Assembly (NCBI RefSeq): GCF_039536205.1
Contig: NZ_BAAAYL010000001.1
Span: 7,068,001 to 7,132,000, forward strand
Direction of reading: 5' to 3'
Origin: Streptomyces sannanensis
Lineage (GTDB): Bacteria > Actinomycetota > Actinomycetes > Streptomycetales > Streptomycetaceae
Length of the DNA stretch: 64,000 nt
The notes under the pieces were generated by a model. It searched no databases and had not been told where the DNA came from. It saw only the letters and a list, made by a program, of their open reading frames with translations. The position numbers and the translations under genes were made by a program. Every line of letters starts with the position of its first letter. Within the stretch, counting starts at the first letter, position 1. Shown one piece after another: positions 9,422 through 18,330 of the stretch.

Positions 9422-11011
9422 TCAGATGCGTTGACCGCGGTGGAGGAGGGTGTGCAATCCCTGGGCCCGGAGTGCTGCCCGGGCGGCGTTCGCGCCGGGT
9501 GCTCCGTGGACTCCTCCGCCCGGGTGGGCGGCTGCGGAGGCGAGGTAGAGGCCCTTGACCGGGGTCTCGGGCCGACCGGTGCCGGGGGTGGGGCGGAAGA
9601 TCGCCTGCTGGTGGAGGGCGGTGGTGCCGTTGTTGATGGCGCCGTTGTGGAGGTTCTCGTTCATGGCCTGGAGGGTGGTGGGGGCCAGGATGCGGCGGGC
9701 GCCGATCAGCGTACGGAATCCGGGGGCGAACCGTTCCACCTGCGCTTCGATGCGGTCCGCCATCGCTTCCTGCTCACGGGCGTCCCACCGGCCTGTGATG
9801 CCGTCGGGGCCTGCGTCGGAGGTGATGTGCTGGGGCAGGTGGGTGTAGGCCCACGCCGATTCGGTGCCGGCCGGTGAGCGGCTGGGATCCGCTGTGGTCA
9901 TCTGGCCGAAGAGGGCGAACGGTTCGTCGGGAACCTGCCCCATGGCGATCTGCGAGGCGAACCGGGTCAGGCCGTCGATGCCGGCGGCGACGTGGACCGT
10001 GCCGGCCCCGGCGGCCTGCCGTGCCGTCCACGGCACCGGGCCGGTCAGGGCCCAGTCGACCTTGAAGGTCGCGAAGTCCCACTGGAAGCGTTCCAGGTCC
10101 CGTAGCAGGCGGGACGGGAGGTGTTCCTGCCCGACGAGGTCCCGGTACAGCGCGGTTGCCGACGTATCGGCGAGCACGGCCCGACGTGCGCCTACCGTTT
10201 CTCCGCGGGCCGTCCGCACCCCCACGGCCCTGTCACCGCGTACGACGACTGACGTGACCCGCTCCCCGCAGCGCAGGGCGCCCCCGCGGCGCCGGAGGCG
10301 GCCCACGAGCGCTGCGGTCAGGGCGTCGGCCCCTCCCACGGGGACCGGGAAGCCGTGGCTCTGACCGAGCATCGACATCAGCCAGCCGAAGCCGCCACTC
10401 CCGGCGGCTTCCGGGGACAGGTCGGCGTGCAGGGCGTTGCCGGCCAGCAGAAGTCGGCCGCCCGCGCCCGTGAACTCCTCCTCGCCCAGGCGGCGCACGG
10501 GCAGGGCCAGGTTCCGGGCCAGTCGGAGTCCGCCCGCAGCTCGGAGCTTCGCGGCCAGGTGGAGGCCGGCGCGGACCGGTGGGAAGGGGGTGAACAGGGC
10601 CTGGACGAGATCGGGCCCGACGCGGCTCCAGAGACTGTACATGTCACGCCAGGCGTCGCCGTCGGCCGGCGCGAACGCCTCCAGCCCGGATGCGGTCTCC
10701 TGCACGCGGCGTTCGAGGACCGCGCACCTGCCGTCCAGCAGTGGGTGGGCCAACACGCGCGGGGCGTGGCTCCATCGCAGTCCCTCGGCGGCGAGGTCGA
10801 GGCGGGCGAGGACTGGGGAGGCGGCGGCGAGCGGGTAGAACGCGCTGAAGACGTCCGAGACGTAGTCCGGATGGACACCGCGGTCACTGCGTACCGCCCC
10901 GCCGGGTTCCTCCTGGGCCTCCAGGACCTCCACGTTCCAGCCGGCGTCCGCCAACAGGTTCGCGGCCACCAGCCCGTTGGGGCCCGCGCCGATCACCACA
11001 GCGTCAGGCAT
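9422..11011 (-). CDS. FAD-dependent phytoene-desaturase-like oxidoreductase
   Basis: About 529 residues of the amine-oxidase/carotenoid desaturase flavoprotein class. The FAD dinucleotide-binding motif is at the N-terminus (VIGAGPNGLVAANLLADAGW), and the C-terminal FAD closure reads GLYLASAAAHPGGGVHGAPG. The substrate is unknown; no carotenoid synthase genes are nearby. Start ATG at 11011 overlaps the stop of the upstream SRPBCC gene by eight bases, so the two are translationally coupled and may act on the same hydrophobic compound. The frame is open further upstream but only antisense to nothing recognisable. Confidence 0.88.
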   Translation of the reverse strand: MPDAVVIGAGPNGLVAANLLADAGWNVEVLEAQEEPGGAVRSDRGVHPDYVSDVFSAFYPLAAASPVLARLDLAAEGLRWSHAPRVLAHPLLDGRCAVLERRVQETASGLEAFAPADGDAWRDMYSLWSRVGPDLVQALFTPFPPVRAGLHLAAKLRAAGGLRLARNLALPVRRLGEEEFTGAGGRLLLAGNALHADLSPEAAGSGGFGWLMSMLGQSHGFPVPVGGADALTAALVGRLRRRGGALRCGERVTSVVVRGDRAVGVRTARGETVGARRAVLADTSATALYRDLVGQEHLPSRLLRDLERFQWDFATFKVDWALTGPVPWTARQAAGAGTVHVAAGIDGLTRFASQIAMGQVPDEPFALFGQMTTADPSRSPAGTESAWAYTHLPQHITSDAGPDGITGRWDAREQEAMADRIEAQVERFAPGFRTLIGARRILAPTTLQAMNENLHNGAINNGTTALHQQAIFRPTPGTGRPETPVKGLYLASAAAHPGGGVHGAPGANAARAALRAQGLHTLLHRGQRI

Positions 11012-11456
11012 GGCGCACCTCGCCGTGCCGCCGTTCCACGACCTTGGCCAGACGGGCCAGCATGCCGCGGTGGCGGAGCTGGAGCAGCGCTTCGGTGGCG
11101 GGGTTGTGGAGGGTGCCGCCGATGCCGCGCAGGGGGTGCTCGTCGCAGACGACGAGGGTCTCCCCGCCCCACGGCCGGAGCTGGAGGAAGATCCGTGCCG
11201 TACCGAGGGACTTGAAGGAGGCCTCCAGTTCCAGCTCGCGGCCAGGCTCGGTGTGCCGGACAGTGGTGACTCCGTCGAGCGACCAGGGGCCCAGGCGGAC
11301 GGTGTAACGGAGTCGCGAGCCGACCCCGGGCCAGGCGCCATCGAGGGGCGTGGACTCGGAGGGCCCCACCACCCATTCTCCGTACGCGTCCGGATCCGCG
11401 AGCACCGCCCACACCGCCTGAGGGGGACGCCGGATCAACTGGTGTCGGACAGCCAT
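11004..11456 (-). CDS. SRPBCC (START-like) domain protein
   Basis: 150 residues with the helix-grip fold pattern, starting VRHQLIRRPPQAVWAVLADP and ending in a long C-terminal helix. This family binds hydrophobic ligands in a deep pocket. AGAAGGAC lies before the ATG at 11456. It overlaps the flavoprotein gene by eight bases, and the pair probably forms one operon. The ligand is unknown. Confidence 0.85.
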   Translation of the reverse strand: MAVRHQLIRRPPQAVWAVLADPDAYGEWVVGPSESTPLDGAWPGVGSRLRYTVRLGPWSLDGVTTVRHTEPGRELELEASFKSLGTARIFLQLRPWGGETLVVCDEHPLRGIGGTLHNPATEALLQLRHRGMLARLAKVVERRHGEVRHA

Positions 11457-11899
11457 GGGACAAGTCCTTCTGCCGGGGCGGAGGGAGAACGGCGCAGCCG
11501 CAGTCGTGCAGGGGATGCGCCGGGCGGGTGGCTGAGGTGGGGCTTGCGGTACGGCGGCCATGTGGCCGCGAGACTTTGCTGTCTGATGGAGGGGCGCTGC
11601 GGGCGGTGCACCTTTGTCCACCTGCCTTGGCGACCAGGCCTCCTGCTCCTCGCGAAGCCGTCACACGTTTGCGCCGGGAGCAGGGGCCGCCCGAGAGTAC
11701 GTGCACAACGGGTACAGATGAGGGTCAGCCAGCGCTGCGAGTGCCGGGCGGGTCCTGGGGTGCCCCTGTGTGGGCTGGGGCCCTCGCCGTGCGGGGGTTG
11801 GGATGACTTCGGCTGCTTGGCCATGGTCGGGCTGCCTGCTCTCCTCCGGGCGGGGAGAATCCCCCTCCGCGTGCGGAGCTCCCCGTGCTGACGTGTTTG
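11457..11899. other. Intergenic, nothing recognised
   Basis: This 443-base stretch presumably holds the promoter for the SRPBCC-flavoprotein operon. Overlapping open frames on both strands carry no family signature. Confidence 0.4.
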
Positions 11900-12055
11900 T
11901 TACCAGTAGTGCTTGCGTCCGCCTACGGAGTGTCCGAGGGCGCCGAGGATCCAGAGGATGACTCCGATAACGGCGAGGATGATGCCTATGGTCCACAGGA
12001 TGCTGATTCCCGTAACGAAGCCGATGACAAGCAGAATTACGCCGAGGATGATCAT
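11900..12055 (-). CDS. 51-residue hydrophobic membrane protein (DUF6131-like)
   Basis: Very small gene: MIILGVILLVIGFVTGIS begins a protein of two transmembrane helices and ends with a short polar tail GGRKHYW. GGAGGGCACC lies directly upstream of the ATG. Streptomyces genomes carry many such one-to-two-helix peptides next to stress genes; function is unknown. Confidence 0.75.
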   Translation of the reverse strand: MIILGVILLVIGFVTGISILWTIGIILAVIGVILWILGALGHSVGGRKHYW

Positions 12056-12738
12056 GGTGCCCTCCGATTTCACTGTGACGCTTCTTCCAGCCTAGGCGTG
12101 TTCGTCACCGTCGGCGTGCCGTGTATTGCGGAGGGCCCCACCCAGTGCGCGGGCCCCTTAGGACAGCAAGCACCGGCCGGCTCCGCGCTCGAAGGCGCTC
12201 ACGGGATGGAAGACGTGGGGGCGACGAGGCGGGGTAGGCGGTGGGAGACAGGTGCCACCGCAGGAGGCGCGATGGCAGACCGAGCGAGGTCCAGGCGTCA
12301 CCCGCGGACGGCGCCGGCCGAGGCTGAGGCCGTGGGCGAGAGCGGGGGCCGTGGGGTCCGGCGCCAGGCGGACGATGCCGTCGTCCGGCGTTCGAGCAGG
12401 GCGGAGGACGAAGCGGATGCTGGGGGCCACCGTGCCAAGCGCCGGCGTCCGGGTAATGGCCGTGAAGAGCAGGTTCGTGGCTGGATCCGGTCACCCCGCT
12501 GATAGATCCCCCAGGGGAGGCCACCGTGACGGGTCAGCCTGTTGCCGCTGCATGGTCAACCGGAATTTTCGGGTAATGAAATGCGGCGTGCGCCCGAATT
12601 GGATTTTCGTCTGATCCTCCTGAGAACGGCGGGCTTCCGGATGGTGAACAATTAGATGGGAAGGCGCAAAGCCTCGGCAGTCTGCCGGCCTCCGCAATTC
12701 GTCATGGCGGGCGTGCCGGTCGCTCAAGGAGATGTGCC
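12056..12738. other. Intergenic, nothing recognised
   Basis: No convincing gene in this 683-base stretch. Frames on both strands are arginine-rich, as expected for unselected GC-rich DNA. The AT-richer part at 12550-12660 probably contains the promoter of the methyltransferase operon. Confidence 0.4.
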
Positions 12739-13425
12739 ATGTCCTGTTCGGCTCTGGTTGGGGGCAAACTGCCCGCGGGCCTGATCGCTCTGCCGGGTGT
12801 CTACCGGCCGCAGGCAGACACCCAACTCCTCGCGGCGGCGCTCGACCATGAGGACCTGGGGCCCCAGACCGACGTGCTGGAGATCGGTACGGGCACAGGC
12901 GCCCTGGCCCTGCATGCCGCGGGCCGCGGCGCGCGGGTCACGGCGGTCGACGTTTCCTGGCCGGCGGTGGTCACGGCACGCCTGAACGCCCTGCGCCGGC
13001 GGCTTCCCCTGCGGGTGCTGCACGGCGACTTCGCGGCGCGTACCGCCCGGCGCCGCTTCGACCTGGTCGTCGCAAATCCACCGTACGTCCCCGCCCCGCG
13101 GGCCCGACTGCCTTCACACGGGCCGGAGCGCGCCTGGGACGCCGGTCTCGACGGGCGCACGGTCATCGACCGGATCTGCTCGGCCGCTCCGGCTTTGCTG
13201 CGCCCCGGGGGCACCCTGCTGATGGTGCATTCGGGGATGTGCGGGGCCGAGGAGACCGTCGCCCGGCTGACCCGCGGGCAGCTGGTCGCCGAGGTCACGG
13301 CAACGGCCTCCATACCGTGGGGCCCCGTACTGCGCTCGCGGCGGGCCTGGTTGGAGCGCCAGGGTCTGGCGGCCCAAGCCGAGCAATGGGAAGAACTGGT
13401 GATCATCCGTGCCCGACACCTCTGA
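12739..13425 (+). CDS. HemK2/MTQ2-type class I methyltransferase
   Basis: 228-residue SAM-dependent methyltransferase. The SAM motif is VLEIGTGTGALALHAAGRG and the catalytic NPPY is in VVANPPYVPAP, the signature of N-methylation of glutamine or adenine amino groups. It is shorter than PrmC because it lacks the N-terminal helical domain. AAGGAG precedes the ATG. It heads a tight three-gene operon: the CDSs for the CDGSH and diiron proteins overlap end to start. The natural substrate is unknown. Confidence 0.88.
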   Translation: MSCSALVGGKLPAGLIALPGVYRPQADTQLLAAALDHEDLGPQTDVLEIGTGTGALALHAAGRGARVTAVDVSWPAVVTARLNALRRRLPLRVLHGDFAARTARRRFDLVVANPPYVPAPRARLPSHGPERAWDAGLDGRTVIDRICSAAPALLRPGGTLLMVHSGMCGAEETVARLTRGQLVAEVTATASIPWGPVLRSRRAWLERQGLAAQAEQWEELVIIRARHL

Positions 13426-13678
13426 CCGGGCCGCTGCCGGCGCCCCGGACCCGGCGTACGCGGCGACGCCCGTACGCCGGGTGTTCGTCGACCCGCAGGG
13501 CCCGGTCGTGGTCGAGGGACCGATCGAGATCGCTCTGGAGGACGGGGCGGTCGTCCGGTCCGACCGCTTCATGGTCGCGGTGTGCACCTGTCGCCGCAGC
13601 CGCACGTACCCGTGGTGTGACACGAGCCACCGCCGCCGCGCGCGAGACGTCTCGCCGCCCGAGGACAGGAACCCGTGA
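13409..13678 (+). CDS. CDGSH iron-sulfur domain protein
   Basis: 89 residues with the [2Fe-2S] binding pattern CTCRRSRTYPWCDTSH, i.e. three cysteines and one histidine in the CDGSH spacing. The usual Gly-Ser is replaced by Thr-Ser, which leaves the ligands intact. Small soluble electron-transfer or cluster-donor protein. GTG start lies 17 bases inside the preceding methyltransferase gene, and the stop overlaps the next start, so translation is coupled. It may feed electrons or clusters to the downstream diiron protein (inference). Confidence 0.88.
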   Translation: MPDTSDRAAAGAPDPAYAATPVRRVFVDPQGPVVVEGPIEIALEDGAVVRSDRFMVAVCTCRRSRTYPWCDTSHRRRARDVSPPEDRNP

Positions 13679-14700
13679 TGAGCCCTTCCGCCCTGACGGC
13701 GACGGCTGTCGGCCCCCGCCTGGTCGAGGGACGGGGCGAACTGTCCGCTGCCGTGACCGACGCCCTGCGGTCCGGCCGCCCTCCGGCGTACGACCCGGGA
13801 GCGGTCCTCGGGGCCGATCCGTGGGGGGAGGACCTCCAGTTCGCGCTGTATCTGCTGTACGAGCTGCACTACCGCGGCTTCGATGACGTCGACGACGCAC
13901 GCGAATGGGATCCCGACCTGCTGCGGCTGCGCCAGGCCTTCGAAGGCCGCTTCCTGCACGCTCTGCGGGCTGAACTGTCCGACGGGTCAAAGTCGGTCGA
14001 GGCCGCGTTCGCCCCGCTCCTCGTCGAGCCCGTCGACCTTTCCGGCAGTCTCAGCCACTACCTGGAAACCGAGGGCGAGTTGTGGCAGTTGCGCGAGTAC
14101 GCGGCCCTGCGCTCCCTGTACCACCTCAAGGAGGCGGACCCGCATGCCTGGGTCATCCCCCGGCTCACCGGCCGTGCCAAGGCCGCCATGGTGGCCGTCG
14201 AGTACGACGAGTTCGGCGCTGGACGCGCCGACCGCATACACGCGGAGCTCTTCGCAGACCTCATGGCCGACCTCGACCTGGATCCGACGTACGGCCGCTA
14301 CCTCGACCGGGCCCCGGCGGCCCTGCTCGCCACGGTGAACCTGATGTCCCTCTTCGGGCTCCACCGGGCCCTGCGCGGTGCGCTCGTCGGGCACTTCGCG
14401 TGCGTCGAGGTCACTTCGTCGCCCGGATCCCGCCGCATGGCCAACGCCATGCGGCGCTGCGGGGCAGGCCCCGCAGCCGAGCATTTCTACACCGAGCACG
14501 TGGCGGCCGACGCCGTCCACGAGCAGGTCGTACGCCACGAGGTCGTCGGCGGCCTCCTCGCCGACGAGCCCGCCCTGGAGGCGGACATCGCTTTCGGCTG
14601 CGCGGCCACCATCCTCCTGGAAGACCGCCTCACGGCCCACATCCGCGGGGCCTGGGACCAGGGGCACACAGCGCTGCGCACCCCCCTGCCCGGGCAGTGA
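13678..14700 (+). CDS. Iron-containing redox enzyme, heme-oxygenase-like fold
   Basis: 340 residues, predicted all-helical. Conserved Glu/His-bearing helices typical of heme-oxygenase-like diiron oxidases are visible: YLLYELHYRGF, VEYDEFGAGRADRIHAELF, and HFYTEHVAADAVHEQV. Family members use a dinuclear iron centre to oxidise small carbon substrates. I chose ATG 13678, which overlaps the upstream stop by one base; a GTG at 13675 is the alternative. Third gene of the methyltransferase-CDGSH operon. Reaction unknown. Confidence 0.82.
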   Translation: MSPSALTATAVGPRLVEGRGELSAAVTDALRSGRPPAYDPGAVLGADPWGEDLQFALYLLYELHYRGFDDVDDAREWDPDLLRLRQAFEGRFLHALRAELSDGSKSVEAAFAPLLVEPVDLSGSLSHYLETEGELWQLREYAALRSLYHLKEADPHAWVIPRLTGRAKAAMVAVEYDEFGAGRADRIHAELFADLMADLDLDPTYGRYLDRAPAALLATVNLMSLFGLHRALRGALVGHFACVEVTSSPGSRRMANAMRRCGAGPAAEHFYTEHVAADAVHEQVVRHEVVGGLLADEPALEADIAFGCAATILLEDRLTAHIRGAWDQGHTALRTPLPGQ

Positions 14701-15109
14701 CGGATGGGGCGAGGGAGGCCGTGTCCGTTCATGCCCGGTGGGCCAACGACGCCGAGTGTGATGCGCAGCACATCGGCTGTGGCTCGGACGTGCCCGAAAC
14801 CGGAGGCCAGGAGCCCCGTTTCAGGGCCACGAAGAAAGTAACGGGGCTGGTGCGGGCCCAGGACTCCACCAGTGTGCGGTGCACTACCGGGATCCAAGCT
14901 TCGGCAGGTTCATGGCGTCCTGGTCGACGCCAGCGAGGAGGGGCCGGCTCCGTCGTAACCCGGTAAGGCGCATGAGTACCTCAAGGCCGTGATCTGGAGC
15001 GAGAAGGAGATCTGATCTGAGGAGCCTCGGGAGCATCAGCCGATTCGCGGGGAGCCGTGCTCGAGACGGAACATACCGCCCTGCCTTGCGTCTTTCCACG
15101 GCTGCCCCG
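14701..15109. other. Intergenic, nothing recognised
   Basis: Between the diiron gene stop and the convergent SRPBCC gene stop. One frame at 14964-15015 (EYLKAVIWSEKEI then stop) reads like the end of a protein, perhaps a remnant, but it is too short to identify. Confidence 0.3.
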
Positions 15110-16042
15110 TCACTCTTCGTCCTTGTCGTACTCCTCTTCCTCTTCCTTGTCCTCAGGGCCCTCGTCCTCGTCGTAGCCCTCTTCCTCTTCTTCGTCGTCC
15201 CCTTCGTATTCAGCCGCCGCTTCCTCCTCTTCCATTGCCTCCTCGTGGGTACGGACCACCTCGCTGTCGCGGATTTCGCCGCGCCAGCCCTCGACTTCCT
15301 TGTCGGTGAGCGTGGCGTACCGCTGGAAGTGCTTGAAGTCCAGCCGCAAACGGCGTCCTTGGACACGCCAGAGGTTGCCCGTCTTCTCGAAGAAGCCCGA
15401 GGGGTAGTATTCGACCACCAGCACGATGCGCGTCAGGTTGGGTGCGAGCTCGTGAAAACTGACGCAGCCGCGAGTCGTGCCCTTTGCACCCTCGGAGGTC
15501 CATACGATGCGGTCGTCCGGCACTTGTTCCTGAACAGTCGCCTTCCAGCCGCGGGTTGAGGGGCCTACCTTCACCTTCCAGTCGCTGCTGGTCTCGTCGC
15601 CCTTGGACACACTGCGCACGCCTTTGGTGAAGCTGCTGAACTCCTCGTACTGGGTCCAGCGGTCGTATGCCATGCGAATCGGCACTCCCACGTCCAGCAC
15701 TTCGACGATGTTCATCACCTTCGTGCTGCCGGACTTGCGTCCCTTCCCACCGCCGAACACGTCCTTGACCTTGCCCAGCACGCTGTCCTTGATTCCCTTG
15801 GCCTTCTCGCTGACGAACGCCTTCAACGGGGAATCGCCCTTGAGGATCCGGGCGCCGATGGCAGGGAGTTTGCCGCCATTCTCGGCGACGTCCAGGAGTT
15901 GGTCGGTGACATCCGCAAGTTTGTCCCCGGCTCTGTCTGCCAGGTGCTCCACCTGGGCACCGAGATAGTCGACGAGCTCGTCGCGAAGCATCTCCAGACC
16001 CGAGCCTTCGCCGCGGTCGGTGTCGAGATCTTTACTGGCCAT
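15110..16042 (-). CDS. SRPBCC protein of gas-vesicle locus, GvpZ-like, acidic tail
   Basis: 310 residues. The first 120 form a helical region (LVDYLGAQVEHLADRAGDKL), then a polyketide-cyclase/SRPBCC domain at about 125-270 (VMNIVEVLDVGVPIRMAYDR). The last 45 residues are almost all Glu/Asp with Tyr and Lys. ATG at 16042 has GGAGGTAGGGTC upstream and follows the gvpY-like stop by four bases. Proteins of this build sit in Streptomyces gas-vesicle clusters (gvpOAFGYZJLSK); the GvpZ name is my inference from context. A structural or assembly role is unproven. Confidence 0.7.
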   Translation of the reverse strand: MASKDLDTDRGEGSGLEMLRDELVDYLGAQVEHLADRAGDKLADVTDQLLDVAENGGKLPAIGARILKGDSPLKAFVSEKAKGIKDSVLGKVKDVFGGGKGRKSGSTKVMNIVEVLDVGVPIRMAYDRWTQYEEFSSFTKGVRSVSKGDETSSDWKVKVGPSTRGWKATVQEQVPDDRIVWTSEGAKGTTRGCVSFHELAPNLTRIVLVVEYYPSGFFEKTGNLWRVQGRRLRLDFKHFQRYATLTDKEVEGWRGEIRDSEVVRTHEEAMEEEEAAAEYEGDDEEEEEGYDEDEGPEDKEEEEEYDKDEE

Positions 16043-16046
16043 GACC

Positions 16047-16847
16047 CTACCTCCGCCGCGCGGCAGCCGTCTTGGCAGTCGCCTTCTTCGCCGTGGCCTT
16101 CTTCGCGGTCGCTCGCTTCGCAGTCGTCTTCCTGGCCGCAGTCGTCTCCTTCGCCGGGGGGGCGGCCCTCTTCGCCGGTCGTATCTGCGCGGCCTTCCTT
16201 GCGGGCGCCGCCCTCTTCGCTGCGGGCCTCTCCGCGGCAGCCTTCTTGGCCGGGGCCATCTTCGAAGGGGCAGCCGTCTTGCCAACAGAGCGCTTGGCCG
16301 CCCGCTTCTCGGCGGCGCTCCCCGAGGTGCGGCGGCGGTGCCGTGGCGGCTCCTCCTCAGCTGCTTCCTCCTCGGGCTCCTCGGCCTCTTCCTCCGGTTC
16401 TTCCTCCTCCGGCTCTTCCTCCTCCTCTTCCTCTTCGCCCTCGTACCGCTCCTCCTCCGGCTCCTCCTCCTCTTCCTCTTCGCCCTCGTTCTCCTCCGGT
16501 TCCTCCTCGCCCTCTTCGTACTCTTCCCCCCTCTTCTCGCCTATGCGAAGCGTGCGTTCATGGAGGGCATCTGCGAGGTCGGCGAGGCGGCGATCGGCGG
16601 TGGCCGCCAGGGCTTGGCGTCCGGCGTCCATCAGTCCGCCACGCAGCTGGTCGTTCAGCTCGGCGACTCCTGGAACGTCTCCGAGTTTGTGTAGGCCTTC
16701 GGTCACCAGCTGCTGAGGATTGAGCGCGAAGCGGCGGCCGGCGAGATAGGTCGCCACGGCGAAGGCGAGACGTCCCTTCTTCGTGCGTCCGAGTACATAT
16801 CCACCGGCGACCGCGGCAGCAAGAGCGATCTTGGTCGTGTTTTTCAT
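16047..16847 (-). CDS. GvpY-like protein with Glu-rich and KKATA-repeat regions
   Basis: 266 residues. A short hydrophobic N-terminal helix (KIALAAAVAGGYVLGRTKKG) precedes a helical domain to about residue 105. Then comes about 60 residues of EEEPEE-type acidic repeat, and finally a lysine/alanine-rich tail with ATAKKATAKKATAK like histone H1. ATG 16847 is preceded by GAAGGGAACC. First gene of a two-gene minus-strand unit, divergent from gvpO. The GvpY assignment rests on the neighbours and overall build, not on a motif. Confidence 0.65.
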   Translation of the reverse strand: MKNTTKIALAAAVAGGYVLGRTKKGRLAFAVATYLAGRRFALNPQQLVTEGLHKLGDVPGVAELNDQLRGGLMDAGRQALAATADRRLADLADALHERTLRIGEKRGEEYEEGEEEPEENEGEEEEEEEPEEERYEGEEEEEEEEPEEEEPEEEAEEPEEEAAEEEPPRHRRRTSGSAAEKRAAKRSVGKTAAPSKMAPAKKAAAERPAAKRAAPARKAAQIRPAKRAAPPAKETTAARKTTAKRATAKKATAKKATAKTAAARRR

Positions 16848-17053
16848 GAACCGGTTCCCTTCGAAACGGGCAGGGGGACAACGCCCAGTTCCGGGCCCAA
16901 CACCCCTGCCCAGCCCGCGATTAAGGAACAAAGGGACTCACGCTACGCATCATGTGGACCGCTGCCCCCGGGCAGGTCTCATACGCTCGTCTGACGGACT
17001 CAGGCAAAGCCGCCAACGCTGGCGCTACCCACGCCTGTGCGATACATGTCCCT

Positions 17054-17070
17054 ATACAATGAGATTGTAT
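17054..17070. promoter_or_regulatory. Palindrome ATACAAT-N3-ATTGTAT before gvpO
   Basis: Perfect 7-base arms around GAG, in the only AT-rich part of the divergent gvpY/gvpO region and 46 bases before the gvpO start. A candidate operator or promoter element. Confidence 0.5.
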
Positions 17071-17116
17071 CTTCGCGCGCGGAATATGGCGCCCGCTCCG
17101 AACCACCGGAGAGACC

Positions 17117-17467
17117 ATGGCCGCACCAGAACCCGCCCGGCGGCGGTCCAGCGGTAGCCGTGGCACCGGCCGGGCCAGTGCCAAAGAGGCGCAGGGCCGC
17201 TCCCCCAAGGGCAATGCGGCTTGGGCCATGCGCTCCGCGGCCGAACAGCTGAAGGAATTGCTCGGACGGGCCCCCGAGTCGGTATCGGCGCTGAAGCCGA
17301 CGGATGACGGATGGGAAGCCGCCGTAGAGGTACTCGAACTGGAACGCGTCCCAGAAACCACCAGTGTGATGGCCAGCTACCGAGTGACACTCGACAAGGA
17401 GGGCAATCTCGTGGCGTACGAAAGGACGCGCCGCTACACCCGTGGACAGATCGACCGGCGAGGCTGA
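17117..17467 (+). CDS. gvpO: Gas vesicle protein GvpO
   Basis: 116 residues. A basic, disordered N-terminal third precedes the GvpO domain ([20 protein letters not shown], then VASYR-like strand [20 protein letters not shown]). GvpO is a regulator or assembly factor of gas vesicles in Streptomyces and haloarchaea, and in Streptomyces it is the first gene of the cluster, as here. gvpA begins 26 bases after it. Confidence 0.88.
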   Translation: MAAPEPARRRSSGSRGTGRASAKEAQGRSPKGNAAWAMRSAAEQLKELLGRAPESVSALKPTDDGWEAAVEVLELERVPETTSVMASYRVTLDKEGNLVAYERTRRYTRGQIDRRG

Positions 17468-17492
17468 AGCACAGCCGGTGAAGGGAGGCACC

Positions 17493-17972
17493 ATGACCGT
17501 GGTGCCGCAAGGTGGAGGCGGTGTTGCCCGGGGTGGTGGTACCAGCAGCCTCTACGACGTCCTGGAACTCATTCTTGATCGCGGACTCGTGATCGATGTC
17601 TTCATCCGCGTGTCGCTGGTGGGGATAGAAATCCTGAAGATCGACGCTCGCATTGTCGTGGCCAGCGTCGACACGTATTTGCGCTTCGCCGAGGCGTGCA
17701 ACCGTCTTGATCTCGAAGCCGGAAGGAAAGCGCCGGCCCAGCTGACCGACATCATCGGCGAGTCCGTGGAGAGCGGGGCCCGGGGCAAGACGAAGGGCGC
17801 CCTCTCCGGCGCCGTTGAAGCGATCACCGACTCCGTCAAGGACGTCACCGACCGTGACAACAGTGACGCGGAGGAAGACGAGGACAGGGAGCAGGAACCC
17901 GTGGAGAGGCCACGGCGTCCGGCTCGGCGTACCGCCCGACAGGAAAAGGGATCCCCCCGCGAGAAGGAATGA
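17493..17972 (+). CDS. gvpA: Gas vesicle structural protein GvpA, extended
   Basis: 159 residues. The core about 20-90 is the amphipathic GvpA/GvpJ domain: [20 protein letters not shown], then [20 protein letters not shown]. It is followed by a long C-terminal extension rich in Asp/Glu and Arg, as in Streptomyces GvpA homologues. AAGGGAGGC precedes ATG 17493; an earlier in-frame start at 17442 would overlap gvpO and lacks such a site. The shell protein itself looks intact although partner genes are missing. Confidence 0.88.
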   Translation: MTVVPQGGGGVARGGGTSSLYDVLELILDRGLVIDVFIRVSLVGIEILKIDARIVVASVDTYLRFAEACNRLDLEAGRKAPAQLTDIIGESVESGARGKTKGALSGAVEAITDSVKDVTDRDNSDAEEDEDREQEPVERPRRPARRTARQEKGSPREKE

Positions 17973-17975
17973 GCC

Positions 17976-18330
17976 ATGGCCGTATACATCTACTCCATCA
18001 CCAGCAAACAGCACCCGCTGCGTATCGCTGATCTTTGCGGCGTAGGCGAGCCTCCTGCCGGCCTGCGGACAGTGACCGGTGGACCGCTGTGCGCGGTGGT
18101 CAGTGACGCGCCGGAGGACCTGCGTCCCAAACGCCGTGACATCACCGCACACCAGGAGGTGCAGCAGCGCCTGATGGCGGACGGCACCGTACTGCCCCTG
18201 AGGTTCGGCCTCTTGGCAGCGGACGACGAAGCCGTCCGGCTGACTCTGGAGGAGCGCGCCGAGGAGTACACGGACAGGCTTCGGGCACTGGAAGGTTGCG
18301 CCGAGTACCACCTGAAGGCGTCGCAAGAGG
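17976..18330 (+). pseudogene. gvpF: gvpF, truncated by IS fragment
   Basis: Begins MAVYIYSITSKQHPLRI four bases after gvpA and follows GvpF/GvpL for about 118 residues, through the VLPLRFGLLA and EYTDRLRALEG segments. The match ends around EYHLKASQ. From there the plus frame is nonsense and the minus strand reads as an IS1380-type transposase. Family length is roughly 240-280 residues, so half the gene is lost and the later genes of the cluster are absent. Confidence 0.85.

Noticed and set aside
16380..16530. Possible CRISPR or tandem repeat
   Set aside because: The periodic CTCCTC pattern simply encodes poly-glutamate with codon repetition; there are no spacers or conserved repeat unit.
16020..16723. 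Plus-strand leucine/serine-rich frames opposite the gvpY-like gene
   Set aside because: They are the reverse of the Glu- and Lys-rich repeats. The minus strand has the ribosome sites and family features.
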